DNA from: an uncultured Porphyromonadaceae bacterium
GTDB lineage: Bacteria > Bacteroidota > Bacteroidia > Bacteroidales > Muribaculaceae
Direction: 5' to 3'
NCBI GenBank assembly: GCA_947176285.1
Contig: CAMWQF010000027.1
Span: 1-16,677, forward strand
DNA: 16,677 nt
Shown here: one piece after another, positions 1 through 7,274 of the stretch
How positions within the stretch are numbered: the stretch's first letter is position 1
How the letters are laid out: each line of letters begins with the position of its first letter
Notes under the pieces: model-generated
The model's database searches: none
What the model was told of the DNA's origin: nothing
Seen by the model: the letters and a program-made list of their open reading frames with translations, nothing else
Program-made: the position numbers and the translations under genes

Positions 1-17
1 GACTGAGCTACACCCCG
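1..17 (-). tRNA. Probable 5' end of a tRNA, cut by the window edge
   Basis: Read on the minus strand, bases 17 to 1 give a seven-base acceptor strand CGGGGTG followed by TAGCTCAGTC, which matches the T8 position and D-arm (A-box) consensus of bacterial tRNAs. The rest of the molecule lies outside the window, so neither the anticodon nor the cloverleaf can be checked. A first base of C is uncommon and typical of tRNA-Pro and initiator tRNA. The D-arm favours tRNA-Pro slightly, but this is a guess. Confidence 0.5.
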
Positions 18-126
18 AGTCGGCTAAGCCGGAACCAACCGATATTCATTCTGAATGAAACTGGGGGTTTGCATTCATATTCCTTTCGGAGCGAATATCT
101 TACGCATTTCTGCGTGGGGTTCCCTG
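18..126. other. Intergenic region between the tRNA end and the nucleotidyltransferase stop
   Basis: No open frame is supported here. It contains an odd palindrome at 45-59 (TTCATTC, one base, GAATGAA), a longer-range inverted pair GATATTC at 41-47 and GAATATC at 93-99, and a small hairpin ACGCA/TGCGT at 102-115. Any of these could act as a processing or termination signal, but none has a clear T-tract. I assign no function. Confidence 0.4.
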
Positions 127-1371
127 CTAAAGCGATGCAAAATTACTGCTTTTTTCTGAATCCACCAAATTTTTCATCGCTTTTTTGTCAGAATTTTCTC
201 GTTTTTTACGTCTCCTCTGCACTTCCATCCTTTTTTTGTGCTGCCTAATCCTCTCATTCTTTCGCTTCTCCTTTTCTTCCATCTGAGATCTCTGATGGTC
301 CATGTGCGCTTCTATCTTGCGTCTTTTCTCTGCTTTTCTCCTTACTTCACCCTTACCTTGAATAATATTCCGGACGGATTCCGCCAATTCTTTGGAGAAT
401 CCCATGTGCTTAAGCAGTTTTGCTGTCATGTATCCTCCGATATGTTCATGTCGGGGATAGCGTTTAGTGCCGGTTTTATCTACAACTCCTGCCCTAATCA
501 TACCGATAAGCCCGAAAAATGCAGCTAATCTCTGAGCCTCATCGTAGATCCCTTCATCTTCAAGCCGAGCGGCATTCTCTATTCCTATCGCACTTAGAGA
601 AAAAGCCTCATTTTCAGGAATAGTCTCACACATTTCCCTAATCAACGGACTCATAAATTTCAGACCTCCGATATCGTTGAGCAGACCAAGAGACTTTCTT
701 ATATTCCGACCAAACAACATCTTACGGAACTCCGCACTCCATCTCTCTTTTGACACAATAGCAAGCCTATCTATACTACGCTTCAAGGCTTCCATTGTAG
801 CCTCATCAATTTTCCATCCGAAACGCGCAGCGAAACGCAGGCATCTCAATATTCTGACAGGGTCATCATCAAATGTCTCATATGGGTCAAGGGGTGTGCG
901 TATGATACCCTCCTTGATATCATGAACACCACGGCCAGTCATGTCGAGTATCTCACCTGTCTTTATATTTCGATAAAGTGTGTTGACAGTAAAGTCTCTT
1001 CTGAAACAATCTTCTTTAATAGACCCGCTGACTACTTCCGGACAACGGCTCGTCTTGTCGGTGTATTTTTCAGCCCTTGTCTGGACAGCCTCGATTTCTT
1101 CCTCGGGAAATTTACGAAGTCGGAATTTCGCCGTTCCGAATTTCCTGAAAAGGATAGGCATTTCAACAAGATATTTATGACGCAATAGCCAAATCGTGAA
1201 ATCAACTCCTCCATTAGGCAAGTCGACTGCTATATCTACATCATGGATAGGGGCTCCAAGTATCTCATCGCGCACACATCCACCGACAGCATATAGATGT
1301 CCTTCCCATTTCGTACCTTCACTGATAGCACGAAAATATTCCAGTATCTTTTTATAGGTGGAGTCTGTCAT
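127..1371 (-). CDS. cca: CCA tRNA nucleotidyltransferase / poly(A) polymerase family protein with degenerate HD domain and basic tail
   Basis: This is a class II nucleotidyltransferase of the family that adds CCA, or A residues, to RNA 3' ends in the cytoplasm. The head domain is complete: GG at residues 30-31, the metal-binding pair D44 and D46, RRDFTVN at 123-129, and a DDPVRILRCLRFAARFGW block that matches the family's EDxxR nucleotide-template motif with E replaced by D. Bacteroidota CCA enzymes usually carry a C-terminal HD domain. Here the region around 281-313 still resembles it, but the HD pair is replaced by G287-L288, while H308/H310 remain. Residues from about 344 form a very Lys/Arg-rich, probably helical tail ending at 414, recalling the basic tail of E. 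coli PcnB. The ATG overlaps the upstream MATE stop (ATGA), which suggests translational coupling. The family is certain. Whether it makes CCA or poly(A) ends cannot be told from sequence. Confidence 0.85.
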   Translation of the reverse strand: MTDSTYKKILEYFRAISEGTKWEGHLYAVGGCVRDEILGAPIHDVDIAVDLPNGGVDFTIWLLRHKYLVEMPILFRKFGTAKFRLRKFPEEEIEAVQTRAEKYTDKTSRCPEVVSGSIKEDCFRRDFTVNTLYRNIKTGEILDMTGRGVHDIKEGIIRTPLDPYETFDDDPVRILRCLRFAARFGWKIDEATMEALKRSIDRLAIVSKERWSAEFRKMLFGRNIRKSLGLLNDIGGLKFMSPLIREMCETIPENEAFSLSAIGIENAARLEDEGIYDEAQRLAAFFGLIGMIRAGVVDKTGTKRYPRHEHIGGYMTAKLLKHMGFSKELAESVRNIIQGKGEVRRKAEKRRKIEAHMDHQRSQMEEKEKRKNERIRQHKKRMEVQRRRKKRENSDKKAMKNLVDSEKSSNFASL

Positions 1372-2771
1372 GCCTTTGATAATGAAATTTCGTTTTTCTT
1401 TATATGCTTAATCTGCCAAGCAAGCATGAAGCCGGCTACAATGGTAGACAAAAAGTCACCAATAGGGAAGCAAGCCCAAACTCCGTTCAACCCATAGAAT
1501 GGTGGAAGTATCAGCAATGCCGGAATCATAAAAATCACCTGTCGGGTAAGTGATAAGAAAATAGACTTGGTAGCCATTCCAAGCGACTGGAAATAGTTGG
1601 TGGAAACAATCTGGAATCCAACCATCCAGAAACCCACAGTAGTGATATGCAAGCAGTTGACTGCACATTTTATCTGATCGGGATCCTGCATGAAAAGTTT
1701 TGCTATCATTTCCGCATTTGTGGCTCCGATTATTGAACCAGCAGTAGTGAAGCAAACGGCTGTAAGGGCTGCGAGTTTAAGTGTGCGGAAAAGTCGGTCG
1801 TATTTACGTGCACCATAATTATAGCCGAGAATTGGCTGCATACCCTGACAAATGCCAATAACGACAAACACGAAGATTGTCACAAAACGGTTGAATACCA
1901 CAACTGCTGCAATAGCATCATCACCTCCATATTTCAAAAGGGATGTATTGACCACAGCATTGATGCAACTTCCTGCTACATTTATGAGGAAAGGGGACAT
2001 ACCTATGTATAAAATCGAGCCAATCACACGCCAATTAAACTTAAATGTGCCCCTTTCAAAATGAAGGGTACTCGACTTTTTGAAGAAATGCGACATAACA
2101 AAGAACGCAGTCACTACCATAGAAATGTCGGTAGCAATCGCGGCTCCCTTAATGCCCCATTTGAAACCAAAAAGGAAAAGAGGCGCAAGTATTGAGTTAA
2201 GCCCTGCCCCAATCATATTTGTCCACATAGCCTTACCGGGATATCCGGAGGCACGCATCACGTTGTTGTAACTGAACGTCAAATTCATCAGCACCATGCC
2301 CGGAAGCACCCAAGTCAAGAATTCCTTAGCATAAGGCATACTTGCCTCGGAAGCACCAAAAAGTCGAAGAAGGGGCTCGAGAAAAATAGCAAAGGCAGTG
2401 GTATACAAAACACCGATAAGGATAGTGAGCTGAACCGAATTGCCCAAAATGACTGCAGCACGATGATGGTCTTTCTGCCCCAATACAATAGATATCCGGG
2501 TGGCAGCTCCGGCACCTATCAGCATACCGAAAGCAGTGCCTAAATTTTGCACAGGGAAAGTCACAGCTATACCTGCCACGACATTAGGATCATCTATCGC
2601 ATGGCCTATTACGATTGAGTCAATGATATTATACAAAGCCATCACAACAGTTCCGACTACTGCGGGCAGACTATACTTCCACAGAATCTTACCAATAGGA
2701 GCAGAAGAGAGTTCCTTCAAACGCTCCCCGGATGCATCAGGACTTTGTGGTGAACGTGCGTTTTCACTCAT
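1368..2771 (-). CDS. MATE family multidrug/drug:cation antiporter
   Basis: This 467-residue protein has about twelve hydrophobic segments and the two-bundle pattern of MATE exporters (NorM/DinF superfamily), which sit in the inner membrane and export cationic compounds by Na+ or H+ antiport. A polar cytoplasmic N-terminus of about 30 residues precedes the first helix, which carries the typical P-[x]n-N-I-I-D-S-I-V-I-G motif (residues about 35-58). The mid-protein sequence QPILGYNYGARKYDR is the second-repeat signature of MATE proteins. The length is usual for the family. The start at 2771 gives the conserved N-terminal helix, and the sequence upstream is AT-rich with no clear Shine-Dalgarno site, normal for Bacteroidota. 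It is first in a two-gene unit with the nucleotidyltransferase and ends in a 4-base overlap with it. The substrate is unknown. Confidence 0.93.
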   Translation of the reverse strand: MSENARSPQSPDASGERLKELSSAPIGKILWKYSLPAVVGTVVMALYNIIDSIVIGHAIDDPNVVAGIAVTFPVQNLGTAFGMLIGAGAATRISIVLGQKDHHRAAVILGNSVQLTILIGVLYTTAFAIFLEPLLRLFGASEASMPYAKEFLTWVLPGMVLMNLTFSYNNVMRASGYPGKAMWTNMIGAGLNSILAPLFLFGFKWGIKGAAIATDISMVVTAFFVMSHFFKKSSTLHFERGTFKFNWRVIGSILYIGMSPFLINVAGSCINAVVNTSLLKYGGDDAIAAVVVFNRFVTIFVFVVIGICQGMQPILGYNYGARKYDRLFRTLKLAALTAVCFTTAGSIIGATNAEMIAKLFMQDPDQIKCAVNCLHITTVGFWMVGFQIVSTNYFQSLGMATKSIFLSLTRQVIFMIPALLILPPFYGLNGVWACFPIGDFLSTIVAGFMLAWQIKHIKKNEISLSKA

Positions 2772-2948
2772 TTTTTATAAATTTTTAAAATATTTATTAT
2801 CTATTTCTTAAATATAAACAATCAACTCGCCTTTTTTATTGTTATATAGTATAAGGAGAGGAGTATTTTTAAAACTTCTATGCTCCACCGATTAAACAAC
2901 AAGATCTCACAATAAATAAACACAACTAATCATTAAAACCCAAAAACA
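2772..2948. other. Divergent intergenic region between the MATE exporter and the OmpA lipoprotein
   Basis: This AT-rich stretch must contain both divergent promoters, but I find no full match to the Bacteroidota consensus. The best guesses are TATTTTTA at 2864-2871 on the plus strand (7 of 8 to TAnnTTTG, with a weak ATTG 22 bases upstream), which would give ompA a leader of about 70 bases, and TATATTTA on the minus strand near 2810-2817 for the MATE gene. Both are weak. Confidence 0.25.
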
Positions 2949-3635
2949 ATGAAATTCAAAGCATTATCATGCGTATTTCTTGCAGTCCTCATGATTCTGA
3001 CCGGCTGTAACGCAACTAATCTTGGAAAAGGAACAGCAATCGGTGGTGGCGGCGGTGCAGCTCTCGGAGCAGGCATTGGCGCACTCCTTGGCAAAGGCAA
3101 AGGCGCAGCAATCGGTGCCGGAGCAGGCGCAGCAGTAGGCGCAGCAGTAGGCGCAATCATCGGCAAGCACATGGACAACCAGCAGAAGAAACTTGAAGAA
3201 CAACTCAAATCTGCTGAAGTTGCAAAGACAGAAGTAAACGGCCTCCAAGCCATCAAGGTAACATTCCCGGGTGGTATTCTTTTCGCAACAGGCAAATCAA
3301 ATATCCAACCAGCCGCTCAGACAGAACTCGCTGAGTTTGCAAAATCTCTCGAACAGAATCCTCTCACTGACGTAGTGATTGGCGGCTACACAGACAATAC
3401 AGGTTCATTGGAAGCAAACACTCGAGTTGCAGACGCACGTGCTAATGCAGTGAAGGCTTTCCTCGAAGGCAAAGGCATCGCAGCCAGCCGTATCGAAGCA
3501 AAGGGATTCCCAATGCAAGACTATGTAGCAAGCAACGACACTAAAGAAGGTCAGGCAAAGAACCGTCGCGTAGAAGTATACATCCTCGCTTCTGACGAAA
3601 TGGTTAAGGCAGCCGAAAACGGAAACCTTAAATAA
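2949..3635 (+). CDS. OmpA-family lipoprotein with glycine-zipper (YiaD-like)
   Basis: A lipoprotein that probably anchors the outer membrane to peptidoglycan. Residues 1-20 are a lipoprotein signal ending in the lipobox LTGC (Cys20). Residues about 25-72 are a Gly/Ala-rich glycine zipper of the YMGG type, expected to insert in or associate with membrane. A short charged linker follows, and residues about 95-216 form the OmpA C-terminal domain with the peptidoglycan-binding features TDNTG, the Arg-Ala-Ala-Val-like helix and the closing KNRRVEVYI strand. The residues after Cys20 (NAT) lack an acidic surface-export signal, consistent with a periplasmic orientation. Within the zipper the DNA holds near-perfect 12-bp direct repeats (about 3126-3155). 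The next gene, pldA, is on the same strand 121 bp downstream, but two hairpins separate them. No single biological role can be assigned from this domain pair. Confidence 0.93.
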   Translation: MKFKALSCVFLAVLMILTGCNATNLGKGTAIGGGGGAALGAGIGALLGKGKGAAIGAGAGAAVGAAVGAIIGKHMDNQQKKLEEQLKSAEVAKTEVNGLQAIKVTFPGGILFATGKSNIQPAAQTELAEFAKSLEQNPLTDVVIGGYTDNTGSLEANTRVADARANAVKAFLEGKGIAASRIEAKGFPMQDYVASNDTKEGQAKNRRVEVYILASDEMVKAAENGNLK

Positions 3636-3643
3636 AAAATGCA

Positions 3644-3664
3644 CATGAATCAAGTTGATTCATG
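3644..3664. repeat. Perfect odd palindrome downstream of the OmpA lipoprotein gene
   Basis: Arms CATGAATCAA and TTGATTCATG surround a single central G at 3654, starting 9 bases after the stop codon. As RNA it can form a 9-bp, AT-rich stem. As DNA it could be a dimer-binding operator. No T-tract follows, so a terminator role is uncertain. Confidence 0.6.
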
Positions 3665-3677
3665 ACATAAAATAAAC

Positions 3678-3709
3678 TCCACCCTGCGAGACTATACTCG
3701 CAGGGTGGA
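3678..3709 (+). terminator. Strong GC-rich hairpin between ompA-like gene and pldA, likely terminator or mRNA stabiliser
   Basis: A perfect 13-bp stem (left arm 3678-3690, beginning TCCACCCTGCGAG, right arm 3697-3709) closes a 6-base loop ACTATA. It lies about 43 bases after the OmpA-family stop. The plus strand lacks a U-tract after it, so it is not a textbook intrinsic terminator. It could protect the 3' end of the abundant OmpA-type transcript or attenuate read-through into pldA. Confidence 0.55.
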
Positions 3710-3756
3710 AACATCATATAACAGCCATTCTACTTTCAAATATTTCATGCACTCAT

Positions 3757-4614
3757 ATGAGAAAATCAATCAGCATAATACTTTTATACCTGACTGTTTT
3801 CATCAGCATAGTGACATATCCCACTTGCACACAAGCCCAGATACTTGTGTCGCCAGGGGTTGAAGAAAACACAGACTCCATAAAGAAAACAATGGACCTC
3901 GGCCCTTTCTTCGGCCTCTATAAAGACAATTATTTTGCAGTCGGAACAGATCCTTTTCACAAACCAACAGGCGACAATTCGGGAGTGAAATTCCAGTTGT
4001 CAATAGCCCAGCGACTCACAAATGCAACTCTTCCATGGGGCACATATCTATATCTATTTTTTACAGAGAAAGTGTTTTGGGAAGTATTTAAAGACTCCAT
4101 GCCGATGAGCGACCTTAATTTTAATCCCGGCATCGGATGGACAAAGCCATTCTTTGTCAAAGACAGATACTGCGGGAAACTTACACTCATCTTGGAGCAT
4201 GAAAGCAACGGACGTGACGGAGAAGCATCCCGATCATGGAATAAAGTGTCGTTTGCGGGAAGCGCTTACGTGACAGAATGCCTGTCGGTGCATGCAAAAT
4301 ATTGGATACCTATAGTAGACGGCAAATACAATCAGGATCTCTTGAAATATAGCGGCATCTTCCAAATGGGATTCCAACTAAACTCCAAAGACAGAAGATT
4401 CACGCTTGCTGCTACATTCGTGAAACGACAAGGTTGGAACTTCAATTGGAACACCAACATCCAATTAGGAATGCGACTTCACAAAGATGCCAACCAGTAT
4501 TTCTTCATAGATTTTTATAACGGATATGGAGAAGGATTACTTGCCTACAATCAGTTTCACAACCGCTTGCGTGCAGGACTCTTGATTCGACCAAAATTCT
4601 TTTCAGAATATTGA
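3757..4614 (+). CDS. pldA: Outer-membrane phospholipase A (OMPLA, PldA family)
   Basis: OMPLA is a calcium-dependent outer-membrane beta-barrel that hydrolyses phospholipids that stray into the outer leaflet, so keeping the lipid asymmetry. The catalytic triad is visible with exactly the E. coli spacing: H148 and S150 in HESNGR, and N162 at the end of SRSWN. Further family landmarks are VKFQLSIAQRL near residue 75 and YNGYGEGLLAYN near the C-terminus, and the protein ends in a barrel strand with an aromatic residue close to the end. Residues 1-27 are a Sec signal peptide (a hydrophobic core ending TCTQA). The length (285) is close to the E. coli enzyme (289). It converges with the beta-helix lipoprotein gene, 29 bp away. 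Confidence in the family is high because the whole active-site block aligns. Confidence 0.93.
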   Translation: MRKSISIILLYLTVFISIVTYPTCTQAQILVSPGVEENTDSIKKTMDLGPFFGLYKDNYFAVGTDPFHKPTGDNSGVKFQLSIAQRLTNATLPWGTYLYLFFTEKVFWEVFKDSMPMSDLNFNPGIGWTKPFFVKDRYCGKLTLILEHESNGRDGEASRSWNKVSFAGSAYVTECLSVHAKYWIPIVDGKYNQDLLKYSGIFQMGFQLNSKDRRFTLAATFVKRQGWNFNWNTNIQLGMRLHKDANQYFFIDFYNGYGEGLLAYNQFHNRLRAGLLIRPKFFSEY

Positions 4615-4643
4615 AGAAGTCTAAACAACTTCAATTCAAAAAA

Positions 4644-6050
4644 TCAACGTGCATAAGCGCCCAATGCCGGCGCACCAGACTCAAGACGATTTACCCCATT
4701 CATATCTGTTAAGCATATGCCTGACACGAACTCCGGATTGCCGGAATGGAGCACCGGAGAATCTTCTTTAAGCATATAATTGAAGTAGTATTTGTCTCGC
4801 TCGGTCTCAAACATCGGATCTTCATCCCACACGCAAGAGATGAAATGATCATCATCAGATCCATTCACCCCCAAGAGCACATTGCTAAGATAAACGTCAG
4901 AACCCTTAAGATCTCCAGGGGTGATCGGAGAAGTAATGCCATAGATGATGCAGTTGTCAAACCTTGCTTGCATCAGCGGATTAGCCACCCCGGAACTGTC
5001 TTCTCTTGAAATGTGAGAAAGAGTCAATATGGATTCAGGAGAGATGGCAAAAAGATAATAGTTAGCCAATGTGCATTGAACGAATTCATGCACTCCGCCC
5101 CTCAGAAAGACCGTAGCCTCTCCTGCATCAGAAAAGCAGCAACCATATGCATCAACATTAGCATGCACCGACCTAAGGACATTTCCTTGAGAATTGTGAA
5201 GCCATGAATTGACAAGAGTAAGTTTATTGCGGTCTGTGATACCACAACTGTCAACGACTACTCCATGCACCGTAGATTGCATTTCCACAAACTCCATACG
5301 GTTGTCAAAAGAATCTGCTCCAAATCTCACACCCATCCATTGACCGGCAAGTATTTCATAGCCGGTGTCGGGGAGCACATCATCAAGACGGTCGCCACGC
5401 ATGCTTATCATCTTCCCCAATTCTCCTACTGCATGCAGACATCCATCCACTTGAAGCATCCCTCCATCATGGAAAAGAATGCGTGCACCAGGCTCTATCC
5501 TTAAAGTAGCACCAGCAGCAACCCGTAAAGTATCGAAAATCACATATGGCACCTCTGCAGATAAAGTCATATCTTCTTGAACTGTCACATTTCGGAGTCT
5601 CCTAACATTTTGTCCAAATGCCTCAAGAGTCACACTCTGAGTCACACCATTAGTGACAAAGTCCATACATCCTTCCACTTTGAAAGGCTTTATGTCGCCA
5701 TTGGCATCTATAAAGCACTCTACAAATACAAAAATGGAGTCATTGGCACGGATTTCCACATCTTGAAAAGATTTTCCTGAAACTCCATCCACATTCATAG
5801 TGAACACACCATCATCATTACGCATACTGATGCTTGAAATATTGATAGCCTTGGAAGCCCTGTTAAAGACTTTGAGTCTTGCTGTTGGAGTTCCAAGATC
5901 GGTGAATACCGTATCAAATCTCAGTGTATCTGTAGAAAAAGTCAGCACATCGGAAGGAGAGTAAGAGAAATCATCGGATATGCATCCCCCCGTGAATGAA
6001 GCAGTCAATAAAGATATGCAGAAAAAAAAGAGTGTTCGCATTGTTTTCAT
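4644..6050 (-). CDS. Putative surface-exposed lipoprotein with right-handed parallel beta-helix
   Basis: The function is unknown. Residues 1-23 are a lipoprotein signal peptide ending TGGC (a slightly weak lipobox, Thr at -3). The mature protein begins C-I-S-D-D-F, which fits the acidic lipoprotein export signal that sends Bacteroidota lipoproteins to the cell surface. Residues about 33-150 look like an Ig-like beta-sandwich (alternating hydrophobic strands, FNRASKAINISSISM, NDSIFVFVECFID). From about 160 to 400 there are beta-helix rungs, including LRIEPGARILFHDGGMLQVDG and GQWMGVRF, the pattern of right-handed parallel beta-helix proteins. The end, SPVLHSGNP then LTDMNGVNRLESGAPALGAYAR, is the closing motif common in secreted polysaccharide-binding or lyase-like beta-helix proteins. 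No catalytic lyase residues can be assigned. The start at 6050 is chosen over an internal Met (residue 4); either gives a usable signal. It is divergent from lpxB with a 34-bp gap. Confidence 0.82.
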   Translation of the reverse strand: MKTMRTLFFFCISLLTASFTGGCISDDFSYSPSDVLTFSTDTLRFDTVFTDLGTPTARLKVFNRASKAINISSISMRNDDGVFTMNVDGVSGKSFQDVEIRANDSIFVFVECFIDANGDIKPFKVEGCMDFVTNGVTQSVTLEAFGQNVRRLRNVTVQEDMTLSAEVPYVIFDTLRVAAGATLRIEPGARILFHDGGMLQVDGCLHAVGELGKMISMRGDRLDDVLPDTGYEILAGQWMGVRFGADSFDNRMEFVEMQSTVHGVVVDSCGITDRNKLTLVNSWLHNSQGNVLRSVHANVDAYGCCFSDAGEATVFLRGGVHEFVQCTLANYYLFAISPESILTLSHISREDSSGVANPLMQARFDNCIIYGITSPITPGDLKGSDVYLSNVLLGVNGSDDDHFISCVWDEDPMFETERDKYYFNYMLKEDSPVLHSGNPEFVSGICLTDMNGVNRLESGAPALGAYAR

Positions 6051-6084
6051 ATACGAAAAACGACATTCCTAACGTATTTATTAT

Positions 6085-7230
6085 ATGAAGTATATGTTAG
6101 TGGCAGGAGAAGCGTCAGGAGATCTTCACGCCTCCCGCCTTATGGAAGAAATAAAAAGAGCTGACAAAGAAGCCAATTTTCGTTTCTTGGGCGGCGACCT
6201 TATGGCACGAGCAGCGGGACGAGAACCTGAGATTCACATCGAAAAAATGAATGTGATGGGATTCTCGGAGGTGATTCGTGCGCTTCCCACTGTATTATCA
6301 AATTTACGGAATGCCAAAGCGTTACTTAAAGAATATCGACCTGATGTTCTGATTCTTGTGGATTACCCATCCTTCAATCTTAAGATCGCTGCATACGCAC
6401 ATAAAATAGGTATAAGGGTAGATTGGATGATCGCTCCCAAAGTGTGGGCATGGAAAGAATGGCGGATACCCAAACTCAAAAAATACATCTCAAACATGTA
6501 TAGCATTCTTCCATTCGAGCCCGGCTACTTCAAGAAGCATGGCATGGATGTGAAATATGTAGGCAATCCTACTGTGAAGGAAGTAGAACAATCCCTTGGG
6601 CATATTCCACCAAAGAAGCATTTTCTCGAGCGTCAAGGAATCACCGACCAACGTCCGATAATAGCAATCCTCCCCGGGTCGAGGAAAGGTGAGATTCGGA
6701 ACAATTTGCCCCTTATGATAGAGGCAGCCAAGCGATTTCCCGACTATCAATATATTATTGCAGCCGCTCCTAACGTGCCGGAAAAATTTTATCGTTCGAT
6801 AGCACAGGATGCCGGACTCAACCTCGCTTTCGGAGCCACACATACACTTCTCAAATATTCTGCGGCAGCGATTGTCACATCGGGAACAGCCACCCTCGAA
6901 ACTGCAGTCATTGGCACTCCGCAAGTGGTGTGCTACAGATCAAACGGCTCTAAGATTGCATACAATATAATGAAGAAACTTCTGAAAGTAAGATTCGTGT
7001 CCCTTCCCAATCTTATTGTTAGCAACAAAATAGTTCCGGAACTTCTCCTCCACAACTGCACATCAGAAAGGATAGCACGCGAATTAGGGCCGCTCCTTCA
7101 AGCATCTCCCCAACGCGACTGGCAACTTTCCGGCTATCGCAATATGAAAAAACGTCTCGGCACCACCGACACCTCAAAAATAGCCGCGGAATACATATGC
7201 AAAGCCCAATCTCAGCCGACTACAGAGTGA
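6085..7230 (+). CDS. lpxB: Lipid-A-disaccharide synthase
   Basis: LpxB (glycosyltransferase family 19) joins UDP-2,3-diacylglucosamine to lipid X at the inner membrane, making the lipid A disaccharide. The family landmarks are all present: AGEASGDLHA at residues 6-15, VDYPSFNLKIA near 94-104, the PKVWAWKEWR segment near 118-127, PFEPGYFKKHG and YVGNPTVKEV near 150-170, the nucleotide-site ILPGSRKGEI at 195-204, and SGTATLETAVIGTPQVV at 266-282. The length of 381 is typical. The start at 6085 puts the conserved YMLVAGEASGD directly at the N-terminus. Its promoter must lie in the 34-bp gap or inside the divergent lipoprotein gene. It heads a same-strand run with porW (44-bp gap) and porX. The usual Bacteroides partner surE is not seen here. 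Confidence 0.96.
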   Translation: MKYMLVAGEASGDLHASRLMEEIKRADKEANFRFLGGDLMARAAGREPEIHIEKMNVMGFSEVIRALPTVLSNLRNAKALLKEYRPDVLILVDYPSFNLKIAAYAHKIGIRVDWMIAPKVWAWKEWRIPKLKKYISNMYSILPFEPGYFKKHGMDVKYVGNPTVKEVEQSLGHIPPKKHFLERQGITDQRPIIAILPGSRKGEIRNNLPLMIEAAKRFPDYQYIIAAAPNVPEKFYRSIAQDAGLNLAFGATHTLLKYSAAAIVTSGTATLETAVIGTPQVVCYRSNGSKIAYNIMKKLLKVRFVSLPNLIVSNKIVPELLLHNCTSERIARELGPLLQASPQRDWQLSGYRNMKKRLGTTDTSKIAAEYICKAQSQPTTE

Positions 7231-7274
7231 GGCACGAAGAAATTATAGATTAGATATAAACATGCATTAAATAC

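Noticed and set aside
41..99. Inverted repeats beside the tRNA end as a possible integration (att) site
   Set aside because: No integrase or duplicated tRNA end is visible in the window, so there is no support for an attachment site.
3126..3155. Short direct repeats that might suggest a mobile or CRISPR-like array
   Set aside because: They are 12-bp units coding for the Gly-Ala glycine zipper, with no spacers.
2933..3295. Minus-strand Ala/Pro-rich open frames opposite the OmpA lipoprotein gene
   Set aside because: They mirror the Gly/Ala-rich zipper codons on the real strand. The plus-strand gene has a clear lipoprotein signal and OmpA domain.
4611..4643. Possible terminator between the convergent pldA and beta-helix lipoprotein genes
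   Set aside because: Only a 5-6 bp AT-rich stem (TTGAAG/CTTCAA) with a long loop can be drawn and there is no clear T-tract.
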